A stretch of DNA of 64,000 bases from Martinezella tropici (GCA_000799755.1 JUHI01000009.1:62001-126000); one strand, 5' to 3'. Numbered from the stretch's first letter, positions 18,698-27,925 are shown. Notes: generated from the letters alone by a model not told the origin. Made by a program: numbers and translations.

Positions 18698-20029
18698 ATG
18701 TCGCAGTCCCATCCCAGTCCGGCGCTATCCGATGCCCTCCACCGGCTCGATCAACTGACCAACTGGGAGCGCAAGCCGCGCGGGGAGATGCGTGTTGGTC
18801 TTGAGCCGATGCTCGATCTCATGCAGCGCCTGGGTAATCCGCATCGGAGCTTTCGCGCCATCCACGTTGCAGGGACGAAAGGCAAGGGGTCGGTCGCTGC
18901 GCTTCTGGAAGCCGGATTGGTGCGGGCCGGTCGGCAGGTCGGCCGCTATGCGTCGCCGCATGTCGACCGTGTGAACGAGCGTGTCAGCCTTCTCGGCCAG
19001 GAGGTCGGGGACGATGCCTTGGCAGGCGCGATCATGCAGGTGCTGGACGGCTACGAGAGCGCCAAGCGGGCTGCGACGGCCGGCGAGGATGCGACCTGGT
19101 TCGACGTGATAACGGCGGCCGCTTTCGTCGTGTTCCGGGATGCCGGCCTGAACTGGGTTGTCGTCGAGGTCGGGCTTGGCGGCAGGCTGGATTCGACGAA
19201 TGTGGTGTTCGGCGAAGTGGCCATCGTCACCAATATCGGGCTGGAACATACCGAAATTCTCGGCTCGACGCGCGAGGCGATCGCAGGCGAGAAGGTTGGC
19301 ATATTGAAGCCCGGCGCGACGCTTGCCACCACGCTTGCCGCCGACGATGCCGCAGGGCGGGTCCTGCAGCAGCGCGCCGACGAACTCGGCTGCGACGTGC
19401 TTCGAACCGACCTGCCCGAAGACGCGACCATTGCGGAAACGAACATGGCGCTGGTGGGTATGGTGTTCGATCATCTCGGGCGGGGAGGTGAGAGCGTGAA
19501 TGACGGCGGCGCAAAGAGTCGGCCGGTCGGTGCGTGGCTGCTCGAACCCGGTGTTGTCGACAGGGCGCGCCTGCCGGGCCGGATGGAACGCTTCGACTTC
19601 GCGTTGCCGCCTAAATTGCAAGGTGGGCGACAGACCGTGCCTATCATCATGGATGGCGCGCATGTGCCGTTCAACATCGAGGCGGTCCTGCGCGATATCA
19701 CGCACTCGTCCAGCGTCAACGGCGATTGTGTCGCCGTCGTCGCACTGGCGTCCGACAAGGACGCGCCCGGCTTCTTGAGCGTGTTATCGCGCTATGTGGC
19801 CTATGCGATCTTCACGGAAGCATCCGGATCGGGCCGTGCTCATGCGGCGAAGGATCTGCAAGCCTTGGCGGTCTCGGCGGGTATGGCTTGCGAAGCCGAG
19901 CCCGATCCGCACCTTGCGCTGGATCGGGCGGCTGTGAAGGCTGCCGAACGCAGCGGGTGGATACTTGTGACTGGCTCGCTCTATCTTGTCGGCGCATTGC
20001 GGGCCACCGTCATGAGCCGTGCGTTATGA
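18698..20029 (+). CDS. folC: Folylpolyglutamate synthase/dihydrofolate synthase family protein
   Basis: 443-residue Mur-ligase-fold enzyme that adds glutamate to dihydropteroate or folates using ATP. It shows the P-loop VAGTKGKGSVAA, the FolC signature EVGLGGRLDSTNV, the catalytic-lysine and metal region NIGLEHTEILGSTREAIAGEK, and the C-terminal DGAHVPFNI. In many rhizobia folC follows trpFBA-accD. Here the context is an ABC exporter and a GNAT gene, so this may be a second copy, or folC may be placed differently in this strain. Confidence 0.85.
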   Translation: MSQSHPSPALSDALHRLDQLTNWERKPRGEMRVGLEPMLDLMQRLGNPHRSFRAIHVAGTKGKGSVAALLEAGLVRAGRQVGRYASPHVDRVNERVSLLGQEVGDDALAGAIMQVLDGYESAKRAATAGEDATWFDVITAAAFVVFRDAGLNWVVVEVGLGGRLDSTNVVFGEVAIVTNIGLEHTEILGSTREAIAGEKVGILKPGATLATTLAADDAAGRVLQQRADELGCDVLRTDLPEDATIAETNMALVGMVFDHLGRGGESVNDGGAKSRPVGAWLLEPGVVDRARLPGRMERFDFALPPKLQGGRQTVPIIMDGAHVPFNIEAVLRDITHSSSVNGDCVAVVALASDKDAPGFLSVLSRYVAYAIFTEASGSGRAHAAKDLQALAVSAGMACEAEPDPHLALDRAAVKAAERSGWILVTGSLYLVGALRATVMSRAL

Positions 20030-20556
20030 CGACGGATATCGTGATCAGACCGGCCGTCATCGATGATGTCGCCGAGATGGCCAGGCTTCATCGCGCCGTC
20101 TGGTGCGACACCTATCGCGATCTCGCGCCAGCCGACGTCTTCCGCGCGCTTGACGAAGATTACCGCCGGGCGCGATGGGCCGACATGCTTGCCAATCCGC
20201 GGAAGGATCAGCGCGTGCTGCTGGCGTTGCAAGGACAGCGGCTCGTCGGCATAGGCGCGATTGCAGCGCCGTCCGAGCCGGCATTCGAGGGGCGCGGTGA
20301 GGTAAAGTCGCTTTACGTGGATTCCTCCATCAAGCGACAAGGGATTGGCCGCAAACTGATGCGGGAGATGGCGTGCGAGCTTGCGGCAATGGGATACTCG
20401 GCTCTCGGGCTTGGCGTCGTGGTCGGCAACGAACCGGCGATCGCATTCTACCGTGCGATCGGAGGGCAATTGGTCGGTCGATATATCGATCCGGGCCCGC
20501 TCTGGCGCTCCGACAATCTCATCCTTGCCTGGGACGACTTGTCCTTGCTGATCTGA
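20026..20556 (+). CDS. GNAT family N-acetyltransferase
   Basis: 176 residues with a single GNAT domain. The core is EVKSLYVDSSIKRQGIGRKLM, in which R-Q-G-I-G-R binds the acetyl-CoA pyrophosphate, followed by LGLGVVVGNEPAIAFYRAIGG, the usual motif B. Acceptor unknown. The ATG at 20026 overlaps the folC-like stop (ATGA), indicating coupled expression. Confidence 0.87.
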   Translation: MTTDIVIRPAVIDDVAEMARLHRAVWCDTYRDLAPADVFRALDEDYRRARWADMLANPRKDQRVLLALQGQRLVGIGAIAAPSEPAFEGRGEVKSLYVDSSIKRQGIGRKLMREMACELAAMGYSALGLGVVVGNEPAIAFYRAIGGQLVGRYIDPGPLWRSDNLILAWDDLSLLI

Positions 20557-20582
20557 GCTCTCATCGCGCTGTTTGAAGGAGG

Positions 20583-21488
20583 TCAGCCTGCTGTGACGCG
20601 CTTGCGCGGTGCGATGGTCATCGCCATGACGCCTGCGACGACACAGACGAGACCGATGGCTGCCGTTGGGGACAGGGGCTCGCCGAGGAAGATCACGCCG
20701 ATGCCGACGCCGATCGGGACTCGCAGATAGGCTTGTGCCGTCGTGCCGACCGAACCCAAGGTTTGGATGAGCCGGAAGTAGATGCTGAAGGCGAGGGCGG
20801 TGGAGACGACCGACAGGCCGAGCAGCGCCAGGATTGAAGCCGTCGACGGCGTGAGCTGCCACGGGTGCTCGACGATCAGGCTGGCGGGGATCAGGAGGAC
20901 CGCACCGCAGAGCAGCGAGCCGGCTGCGGGCATCATCGGGTCCAACCCTTTGAAATTGCGGCCGAACAGAGCAGCGCAGGCATAGCAGACCGATGCCGCC
21001 ACGACGGCGAGCTGCGGCAGCAGCTGGCGACCCATGCCGTGCAATGCATCGAGGCCGATGATCAGGCAAATGCCAGCCATACCGGCAATCACGCCAAAGA
21101 GCTTGCGTCCCGTCAGCGGTTCGCTGCGCAGCAGGAAAGCGGCGATCAGGAAGGTGAAAATCGGCGTCGTCGAATTCAAAATAGTCGCGAGACCGGCATC
21201 GACGGTCTGTTCCGCCCAGGCGATCAGTGTGAAGGGAATGGCGCTGTTGAGGCAGGATTGAATGAGAAAGCGCTTCCAGGTAGCCGCGTCCCTTGGCAGG
21301 CTGAGGCCGCGCCAGCGGATGATCGCGAGCAGAACGACACCGGCAATCAAGGTGCGGGCGGCGATCAGCGTGATCGGCGGTATGGTTGCCACGCCGACGC
21401 GGATGAAGGTGTAGGAGGCACCCCAGCAGGTCGCGAGCGCGAGGAGCAGCAAAAGTTCGGTCGTCTGGTTCGATCTTGCAGGCGTCAT
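20583..21488 (-). CDS. DMT superfamily (EamA) transporter
   Basis: 301 residues with about ten hydrophobic helices arranged as two EamA repeats. The N-terminal repeat has LATCWGASYTFIRVGV and IPPITLIAARTLIAG; the C-terminal repeat ends with PIGVGIGVIFLGEPLSPTA. EamA proteins usually export amino acids or other metabolites; the substrate is not predictable here. Convergent with the GNAT gene. Confidence 0.87.
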   Translation of the reverse strand: MTPARSNQTTELLLLLALATCWGASYTFIRVGVATIPPITLIAARTLIAGVVLLAIIRWRGLSLPRDAATWKRFLIQSCLNSAIPFTLIAWAEQTVDAGLATILNSTTPIFTFLIAAFLLRSEPLTGRKLFGVIAGMAGICLIIGLDALHGMGRQLLPQLAVVAASVCYACAALFGRNFKGLDPMMPAAGSLLCGAVLLIPASLIVEHPWQLTPSTASILALLGLSVVSTALAFSIYFRLIQTLGSVGTTAQAYLRVPIGVGIGVIFLGEPLSPTAAIGLVCVVAGVMAMTIAPRKRVTAG

Positions 21489-21594
21489 GGGGGCTCACTC
21501 TTCACGCGGTTCGGACATGCCGTTGTTTTAGAGTGAAGAAGCCGTCGAATGCTTCGGTCCCAACCGAACTATTGTATGCGATGGCCCGTCCCGC

Positions 21595-22296
21595 TCAGTC
21601 GCGCAGCCGAAGCTCGTCGGTCTGCATCTGCATCGACCCCAGGGTTTCGAGAAAGCTCATGCCGAGCAGGCTCTGATCGAGCTTGCCCGCTTCGGCGACG
21701 CTCGCCTCGACATCCCTGCGCTTGATCGGTCCGATCGCCACGGAGCCCAGCTCTACAGGCGCAGCTCTGGCGCGGCCATTGGCGGTCAATACGGTCATGG
21801 AATAGGTGAGATTTTCAGGAATGATCCCGACGCGTTCGGCGTCTTCCTGCGAGAGGGCGATGGTGCTGGCGCCGGTATCGATCAGCATGTCGATCGGCTG
21901 GCCGTTGATCATGACCCGCGCTTCGAAATGGCCGTTCGAACGCTTGTGAAGGATGACCTCCTGCCCGCCTTCGCTTGTCGTGACGACGACCGCGTGACCG
22001 GGCATCAGACCGGCGAAGACGCGGTTGCCGACCTGTTCAGCATCTTTGCGATAGATGTAGGCGGTCGCGAGGGCCATGATGATGACGAACCAGATCAGGA
22101 GATTGCGGATCGACTGGCTGACCGTATAGCGACTTGCCCATACGGCGGCACTCATCATGAGAGCGATCGGCAAGAGGTAGACGACGCGGGCAAAGTCGTC
22201 GTTGCGCATGCCGAAGGTGGTTCCGGTATTGTTGTTGAAAATGAGCAGTGCGAGGCCGATGCCGAGAACGGCGAGAACGATGTTCAGTCGGTTCAT
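21595..22296 (-). CDS. Membrane-anchored retropepsin-like aspartic protease
   Basis: 233 residues. Three hydrophobic segments (residues about 5-20, 38-54, 66-82) precede a soluble retropepsin-like domain with the catalytic triad motif DTGAS at 140-144 (MLIDTGASTIALSQEDA) and the later YSMTVLTANGRARAAPV and SLLGMSFLETLG blocks. Such single-domain proteases of alphaproteobacteria are thought to act as dimers; substrates are largely unknown. The start overlaps the DUF1289 stop, so the two are translated together. Confidence 0.85.
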   Translation of the reverse strand: MNRLNIVLAVLGIGLALLIFNNNTGTTFGMRNDDFARVVYLLPIALMMSAAVWASRYTVSQSIRNLLIWFVIIMALATAYIYRKDAEQVGNRVFAGLMPGHAVVVTTSEGGQEVILHKRSNGHFEARVMINGQPIDMLIDTGASTIALSQEDAERVGIIPENLTYSMTVLTANGRARAAPVELGSVAIGPIKRRDVEASVAEAGKLDQSLLGMSFLETLGSMQMQTDELRLRD

Positions 22297-22514
22297 ACGG
22301 CACTGCGCTCCCGTGCCATCCTTTGGCGACGGGTTTCCCGACGTGGCTTGCGCTCGACCTTGGTCAGACGCTCCGGGAGCACCTCCATGATCTCCCGGCG
22401 TTCCTCGTCGCTATAGCTCATCCATGCCCCGATCTCCGAGGCCGTGCGACCGCAACCGAAGCAATAGCCGGTATTTAGGTCGATGGAGCAGACGAGGATG
22501 CAGGGTGTCAGCAT
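22293..22514 (-). CDS. DUF1289 small cysteine-motif protein
   Basis: 73 residues with the DUF1289 core TPCILVCSIDLNTGYCFGCGR, split as TPCILVCSIDLNTGYC and FGCGRTASEIGAW. The four cysteines suggest a metal or Fe-S site. The rest is basic (RKPRRETRRQRMARERS). The frame extends upstream into cobS, but the conserved domain starts at MLTPC, so 22514 is used. First gene of the pair with the aspartic protease; 19 bp after cobS. Confidence 0.85.
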   Translation of the reverse strand: MLTPCILVCSIDLNTGYCFGCGRTASEIGAWMSYSDEERREIMEVLPERLTKVERKPRRETRRQRMARERSAV

Positions 22515-22533
22515 GAGATCATATATCGATGCT

Positions 22534-23310
22534 TCAAACGCACATGGCAAGAGTACACAGGGAGGCGATCTCGCAAATCTGCTGGGTCGCACCGATCGTA
22601 TCGCCCGTATGGCCGGCCAGCTTTTGGCGCACATATCGGGTGACGAGAAATGCTGCGACGCCGGCTGCGAGAAGGCAGCCAACCAGCGCCGGAACCCCCA
22701 TTGCAGGGCCGACGAGGACCACGGCGAGCGCGAGCGCGGCGAGTAGCGCCAGCTGCATGGCATCGCTATCCGGCTTGCCCGCCGATGCTGCGATTCCATC
22801 CGGTTTTGCCGATGGCAGAACGTACCAATGCCAGACCATGGCGCCGCGGCTCAGGGTAGCCGCGGCGAGGATTGCGACAGCGGCATCCTCAGGCGGAATA
22901 TGCCGGGCTATGGCGGAAAGCGCTGCCGCCCGCAATCCGAACGATAGTATCAATGCCGCCGCGCCGTAGGTGCCGATGCGGCTGTCCTTCATGATTTCGA
23001 GCGCGCGCTCCCGGTCCTTGCCGCCACCCACTCCGTCCGCCGTGTCGCTGAGCCCGTCTTCATGAAGGGCGCCGGTCAGGACGGTCTGCACGGTCAGCGC
23101 CAGCAATGCGGCCATCAACGGATCGGCATTGAGGGCAAGCAGTACGCTGAAGGTCAGCGCCGAGGGCAGGGCGATCAGCAGGCCGGCGACGGGAAAGGTG
23201 CGTGAAACGCGCGAGAGCTTGCCGTCGTCGCCCTCGAAGAACGACGCCGGCACGGGAACGCGGCTGAGAAAGGCGACAGCGCGCGCGATGTCACGCATAT
23301 ATTCTCGCAT
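22534..23310 (-). CDS. cobS: Adenosylcobinamide-GDP ribazoletransferase (cobalamin synthase)
   Basis: Joins adenosylcobinamide-GDP to alpha-ribazole in the last assembly step of cobalamin, in the inner membrane. 258 residues with several hydrophobic helices and the family motif GALHEDGLSDTADGVGGG followed by RALEIMKDSRIGTYGA. Called cobV in the aerobic-pathway nomenclature, where cobS can mean a cobaltochelatase subunit. MREYMRDIARA at 23310 or MRDIARA at 23298 may be the start. Divergent from cobT, its pathway partner. Confidence 0.93.
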   Translation of the reverse strand: MREYMRDIARAVAFLSRVPVPASFFEGDDGKLSRVSRTFPVAGLLIALPSALTFSVLLALNADPLMAALLALTVQTVLTGALHEDGLSDTADGVGGGKDRERALEIMKDSRIGTYGAAALILSFGLRAAALSAIARHIPPEDAAVAILAAATLSRGAMVWHWYVLPSAKPDGIAASAGKPDSDAMQLALLAALALAVVLVGPAMGVPALVGCLLAAGVAAFLVTRYVRQKLAGHTGDTIGATQQICEIASLCTLAMCV

Positions 23311-23437
23311 TTCTTCCTCTCCTCGGCATAGGTGTGACAGCATCGGACGCTTTTGGAGTTGTTCGCGCCGATTCCGAAGACTAATAGAGTCGCACGCAAA
23401 GAACCCGATTTGAGACCAAAAGACAAGGAACGCATTC

Positions 23438-24454
23438 ATGAGCGTCAGCGGCCTCCCATTCGACGATTTCCGCGCATTGCTGCGCGACCTTCCGGGGCCG
23501 GATGCCCGAGCGCTCGTTGCGGCGCGCGAACGCGATGCACAGCTCACCAAGCCGCCCGGCGCGCTCGGGAGGCTCGAGGAAATCGCTTTCTGGCTCGCCG
23601 CCTGGACCGGCCGCTCTCCGGCCGTGACCCGGCCTCTGGTGGCGATCTTCGCCGGCAATCACGGTGTCACCAAGCAAGGAATTACGCCGTTTCCGCCTTC
23701 CGTCACGCAGCAGATGGTGGAAAACTTCGCCGCCGGCGGCGCGGCAATCAACCAGATCTGCGTTGCCTATGACCTCGGTCTCAAGGTCTTCGATCTCGCG
23801 CTCGATTTCCCGACTGCCGATATCACCGAAGAGCCGGCGTTGAGCGAGCGGGATTGCGCCGCCACGATGGCCTTCGGCATGGAGGCGATTGCCGGCGGCA
23901 CGGATCTGCTTTGCATCGGCGAAATGGGCATCGGCAACACCACGATCGCGGCCGCCATTCACTATGCGCTTTATGGCGGCAAGGCGGAAGATTGGGTCGG
24001 TCCCGGTACCGGTTCGGAAGGCGAGATGCTGAAGCGCAAGATCGCGGCTGTCGAAAAGGCGGTGGCGCTGCATCGTGACCATCTCTCCGATCCGCTGGAA
24101 ATCCTGCGTCGCCTCGGCGGCCGCGAGATCGCCGCCATGGCTGGCGCCATCCTTGCCGCGCGCATGGAGCGCATCCCCGTTATCATCGACGGTTATGTCG
24201 CAACCGCTGCCGCCTCGATTCTCAAGGCCGCCAATCCCTCTGCCCTCGATCACTGCCTGATCGGGCATGTCTCAGCGGAGCCGGGCCATCTGCGCTCGAT
24301 CGAGAAACTCGGAAAGACGCCGCTTCTGGCGCTCGGCATGCGGCTCGGCGAAGGAACCGGGGCCGCATTGGCCGCTGGTATCGTCAAGGCTGCGGCCGCC
24401 TGCCATTCCGGCATGGCGACATTTGAAAGCGCCGGCGTCACCAACAAGCATTAG
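23438..24454 (+). CDS. cobT: Nicotinate-nucleotide-dimethylbenzimidazole phosphoribosyltransferase
   Basis: Transfers phosphoribose from nicotinate mononucleotide to dimethylbenzimidazole, giving alpha-ribazole phosphate for the cobalamin lower loop. 338 residues is normal. Motifs: TKPPGALGRLEEIAFWLA, FAGNHGVTKQGIT, GEMGIGNTTIAAAI and HVSAEPGHL, whose Glu matches the catalytic base. Called cobU in aerobic-pathway naming. The 127-bp divergent gap to cobS shows no recognisable cobalamin riboswitch. Confidence 0.94.
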   Translation: MSVSGLPFDDFRALLRDLPGPDARALVAARERDAQLTKPPGALGRLEEIAFWLAAWTGRSPAVTRPLVAIFAGNHGVTKQGITPFPPSVTQQMVENFAAGGAAINQICVAYDLGLKVFDLALDFPTADITEEPALSERDCAATMAFGMEAIAGGTDLLCIGEMGIGNTTIAAAIHYALYGGKAEDWVGPGTGSEGEMLKRKIAAVEKAVALHRDHLSDPLEILRRLGGREIAAMAGAILAARMERIPVIIDGYVATAAASILKAANPSALDHCLIGHVSAEPGHLRSIEKLGKTPLLALGMRLGEGTGAALAAGIVKAAAACHSGMATFESAGVTNKH

Positions 24455-24640
24455 AAAATCGGGCGGCGGGATGTTGAAATAAGCGTTTCGTCGCTAAATT
24501 TCCTGTAGATGGCCGGTTTCTCGTCATAAATCTGCAATGAATTTTAAGGGCGATGGAAGGTGTCGCCTTGCTTCGCTCAAGGTGAGGCGGTATTCGCAGG
24601 ATATCGAGATTGCAACCGGAACGTCACGGGCGGAGCGCGA

Positions 24641-25033
24641 ATGGCTGAATTTTCAAAATCAGCGGTCACCAAGGAGACCGGCGTCCGGCACTTTTTCGCC
24701 GCTGCCGGCTATTCCTGGGGCGGGTTTCAGCGATTGCTGCAGGAATCAGCCTTCCGCCAGGAGCTTCTTTTTGCCGGGGTGGGGCTGATCCTGTTGATTG
24801 CCGTCGGGGCTACCATCGGTGAAATCGTCATCGCAATGGTGCTCTTCCTCGCCGTGTTTGCGGTCGAGGCGATGAATACGGCGGTGGAAGAAGTGATCGA
24901 CCGGATTTCGCCGGAAATTTCCAATGTCGGCAAGCATGCCAAGGATCTTGGTTCGTTTGCCGTTCTCTGCATGCTGGTTGCTTCCGGCATCTACCTTCTT
25001 TACGTCATCGGCAGCCATCTCCTGTTCCGCTAG
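24641..25033 (+). CDS. dgkA: Diacylglycerol kinase
   Basis: 130-residue trimeric inner-membrane kinase that phosphorylates diacylglycerol to phosphatidic acid. Three hydrophobic helices, with the family motif VEAMNTAVEEVIDRISPE that holds the catalytic and Mg-binding glutamates, then KHAKDLGSFAVL. In rhizobia it would recycle diacylglycerol released when periplasmic glucans are modified with phosphoglycerol, or formed from membrane lipids. The start at 24641 (MAEFSKSAVTKE) follows GGAGCG; the open frame upstream looks noncoding. Confidence 0.93.
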   Translation: MAEFSKSAVTKETGVRHFFAAAGYSWGGFQRLLQESAFRQELLFAGVGLILLIAVGATIGEIVIAMVLFLAVFAVEAMNTAVEEVIDRISPEISNVGKHAKDLGSFAVLCMLVASGIYLLYVIGSHLLFR

Positions 25034-25054
25034 ATGCGATAGCAGGAGCTTCCC

Positions 25055-26584
25055 TCAGGCGAAGCTCTTCTTGCGCCGCTCGACGAGGGGTGCATCTTCG
25101 ACCGCCGGCAGGCTTTGCAGCACGCGCTTTGCCGGCAATATGGCGATGACCTCGGTGCCTTCCCTCAGCTTGGATTTCAGCACGAACTGACCGTCATGCT
25201 TGGCAAGAATGGCCTGGACGATCGGCAGGCCGAGGCCGGTGCCTTGCTCTGCGCTCTTGATGGCGATGGAGCCCTGGCCGAAAGCCGAGAGGACCACGGG
25301 GATTTCCTCTTCGGGAATGCCCGGTCCATTGTCCTTGATCGCCACATATTCGCCGCCGCCAGCCGTCCAGCCGACCTTGACGCTGATCTCGCCGCCTTGC
25401 GGCGTGAATTTCACCGCATTCGACAGAAGATTGAGGATTACCTGCCGCATCGATTTCTCATCGGCCCAGACAGATGGAAGCTGAGCTTCGAACTGCGATG
25501 AGATCGAGATATTTTTGGCGCGGGCGCGCAGTTGCACCATGCCGATGCAGTCCTCGGCGATATCGAGGAGCGAAATCGCTTCCTCGTTCAATTCGTATTT
25601 GCCGGCCTCGATGCGCGAGAGGTCGAGGATTTCATTGATGAGATTGAGCAGGTGCTGGCCGGAGCGATGGATATCGGTGGTGTATTCGCGGTAGGTCGGA
25701 TTGTTGAGCGGTCCCATGACCTCCGCCGACATGACCTCGGAAAAGCCGAGGATCGCATTCAGCGGCGTTCTGAGCTCGTGCGACATGGAGGCGAGGAAGC
25801 GCGATTTGGCGAGGTTTGCCTCCTCTGCACGCCGGCGCGCCTCGTCCGACATGGATTTCGCCACTTCCAGCTCGGCAATGAGATCGTCCTTCTCCGATTG
25901 GAAGAAGAGGATCTTCAGGTTCGACTGGTACATGCGATTGGTGATGAAGGTGAAGAATATCACGGCAACCGATATGGCTGCCGTCAGGGCGATGTCGGAG
26001 GGCCTTCGCGTCAAAATGGCCGTAACGACCAGCGCGACGGTCGCCGGCGCGAAGGAAAACGGAACGGCCCGCGGCAGCATGAAGCTGGACATTGCGGTGA
26101 TACAGATCGCCACGAGCAGCGTCGTGCCCTTGTAGAAGGCGAAACTATCGCCGCCGCAGGTCGAGCAGCTCTGTATCGTGAAGAGCGCCCAACAGAAACC
26201 CACGAGCAATTGCCCCAGCAGGAGTCGTTGTCGCCACTTTCTGGCGCTTTCGGCCGACATTTCCTGCTTCTTTGCGCGCCGGCCGATCAACATGTTGATC
26301 GCATGGGCCGTCAGGATCGGAATGGTCCAGAAGAGAATGCCTGCGTCATGTGTCAGATAGACGCCAAGAACGGCAACGACGATGACGAAGATCGGCACCA
26401 CGGCAGCGCTCTGCCGCAACGTGTCGATGTGCATCATCATGAGTTCGCGGTCGAAATTGCGGCTATGACCACTCTGCAGACGCTCGCGCGTCTGCCGCAC
26501 CGCCTTCGACACAGCCCGGTTGCGGTGACTGCGCGATCGGTCGACAATGTTTTTATCTGTCGATGTGCTGACGCCGGTGCTCAT
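25055..26584 (-). CDS. Membrane sensor histidine kinase, DivJ/PleC/PdhS-like
   Basis: 509 residues. After a basic N-terminus come about six hydrophobic segments between residues 60 and 215, a short coiled-coil, a HisKA domain with FLASMSHELRTPLNAILGFSE (phospho-His at 269), and an HATPase_c domain with NLLSNAVKFTP, DNGPGIPEEE and GTGLGLPIVQ. No receiver domain or adjacent response regulator. The HisKA sequence resembles the DivJ/PleC/PdhS group that acts on DivK and PleD in alphaproteobacterial cell-cycle control, but that assignment is by resemblance only. Confidence 0.85.
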   Translation of the reverse strand: MSTGVSTSTDKNIVDRSRSHRNRAVSKAVRQTRERLQSGHSRNFDRELMMMHIDTLRQSAAVVPIFVIVVAVLGVYLTHDAGILFWTIPILTAHAINMLIGRRAKKQEMSAESARKWRQRLLLGQLLVGFCWALFTIQSCSTCGGDSFAFYKGTTLLVAICITAMSSFMLPRAVPFSFAPATVALVVTAILTRRPSDIALTAAISVAVIFFTFITNRMYQSNLKILFFQSEKDDLIAELEVAKSMSDEARRRAEEANLAKSRFLASMSHELRTPLNAILGFSEVMSAEVMGPLNNPTYREYTTDIHRSGQHLLNLINEILDLSRIEAGKYELNEEAISLLDIAEDCIGMVQLRARAKNISISSQFEAQLPSVWADEKSMRQVILNLLSNAVKFTPQGGEISVKVGWTAGGGEYVAIKDNGPGIPEEEIPVVLSAFGQGSIAIKSAEQGTGLGLPIVQAILAKHDGQFVLKSKLREGTEVIAILPAKRVLQSLPAVEDAPLVERRKKSFA

Positions 26585-26710
26585 GGTTACATTGAAACTT
26601 GGCCTTCCTGAGACTACAGACTAGCGTCCAAATCTTAAGAAGATGCTGCGCCGAAATGATTTGTTTGCCATCTTCGCCAAGGATTTGTTCTTAAAGGAGG
26701 CAACAACGTG

Positions 26711-27283
26711 ATGCGGTCGGGCCGCCTGTTTCGTGACGGCGTGGCCAGTTTCGCGCTGCTTGCCATTCTCGCTTTATTCGCGTCGAAGATGAACAATCGG
26801 CCGGAAATCATTCAAAACGGCAGCTTTTCTGTTGTCGATGGCGATACGCTTTCCATCAATGGCGAACGCCTGAGGTTGAAAGGTATCGATGCTCCCGAAT
26901 ATCGGCAGCGCTGTCGGCGAGATGGCGCGGATTGGGCTTGTGGCGAGGAAGCCCGCAGGGCGCTTGCCACAATGATTAAGAGCCGAGCGCCCGAATGCAG
27001 GGGACGAGAGAAGGATCGCTACGGTCGCCTGCTGGTGACTTGCGTCGCTGGTGACCTCGATATCAATGCCGCGATGGTGCGGAGCGGCATGGCAGTTTCC
27101 TATGGTGCCTATGCCGGCGAAGAACGCAGTGCGCGGCAGGCTAAGGCCGGAATTTGGGCCGGCGACTTTGAAAGACCGAGCGATTATCGGCGGGAGGAAC
27201 ATATGGCGCATGACAGGGAAGGCGATCCGATCGCCGGATTGTTCGACAACTTGCGCCAACTCGTCGGATGGGGGACGCCATGA
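26711..27283 (+). CDS. Thermonuclease (SNase-like) family protein, exported
   Basis: 190 residues: an N-terminal hydrophobic anchor or signal (VASFALLAILALFASKM), then an SNase-like OB-fold with SVVDGDTLSINGERLRLKGIDAPE and KDRYGRLLVTC, which hold the Ca-binding aspartates and catalytic Arg/Glu positions. Cysteines in the RQRC and WACGEE segments fit the bacterial SNc-like group. AAAGGAGG at 26693-26700 lies 7 nt before a GTG at 26708 and 10 nt before this ATG, so GTG may be the true start. Coupled to the next gene by an ATGA overlap. Confidence 0.82.
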   Translation: MRSGRLFRDGVASFALLAILALFASKMNNRPEIIQNGSFSVVDGDTLSINGERLRLKGIDAPEYRQRCRRDGADWACGEEARRALATMIKSRAPECRGREKDRYGRLLVTCVAGDLDINAAMVRSGMAVSYGAYAGEERSARQAKAGIWAGDFERPSDYRREEHMAHDREGDPIAGLFDNLRQLVGWGTP

Positions 27284-27912
27284 CGCAGGAGAGCGAATTG
27301 CAAGTCCTGCGTTCCGAGATCGCAGGCTGCCGTCTCTGTCGGGACGCGCCCGCCAAGGGCGAGGCGGATCGCTTGCCGCATGAGCCGCGGCCGGTTGCCA
27401 CGCTTTCATCGACCGCGCGGATACTGATTGCGGGGCAGGCGCCGGGATTGCGCGTTCATGAAAGCGGGTTGCCGTTCAACGATGCCTCCGGCGACCGGTT
27501 GCGTCAGTGGCTCGCTGTGGATCGCGAGACCTTCTACAATCCCGATCATTTCGCGATGATGGGCATGGGCTTCTGTTTCCCGGGTTATGATGCCGCCGGA
27601 AGCGACCTGCCGCCGCGCAGGGAATGCGCGCCGCTGTGGCGGCAGCGGGCGATGGACGCGATGCCCCAGATCGAGCTGATCCTGACGATCGGTCAATATG
27701 CGCAAGCCTGGCACCTTGGAGCGCAGCGTATGGGTTCCATGACGGAAACGGTTGCCGAATGGCGGCGCTATCTGCTCACCAACCGATCGCCGGCAATCCT
27801 GCCATTGCCGCATCCGAGCTGGCGCAATAGCGGCTGGCTGAAACGCCATCCCTGGTTCGAGGCCGAGCTGCTTCCGGTTTTACAACAACGTGTGAAGATC
27901 CTGCTTTCTTGA
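27280..27912 (+). CDS. Uracil-DNA glycosylase family protein
   Basis: 210 residues with the UDG-superfamily fold: a Cys-rich entry CRLCRDAP, motif A ILIAGQAPGLRVHESGLPF with GDRLRQWL, and the late motif LPLPHPSWRNS. These resemble family 4/5 or UDG-like proteins rather than classical Ung. Only some of the cysteines of family-4 [4Fe-4S] enzymes are seen, so activity on uracil is uncertain. It overlaps the preceding nuclease gene by four bases; both suggest nucleic acid handling. Confidence 0.78.
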   Translation: MTQESELQVLRSEIAGCRLCRDAPAKGEADRLPHEPRPVATLSSTARILIAGQAPGLRVHESGLPFNDASGDRLRQWLAVDRETFYNPDHFAMMGMGFCFPGYDAAGSDLPPRRECAPLWRQRAMDAMPQIELILTIGQYAQAWHLGAQRMGSMTETVAEWRRYLLTNRSPAILPLPHPSWRNSGWLKRHPWFEAELLPVLQQRVKILLS

Positions 27913-27925
27913 GAAAAAGTTTCTT

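Noticed and set aside
23311..23437. A cobalamin riboswitch between cobS and cobT
   Set aside because: The gap is too short and has no B12-box wording.
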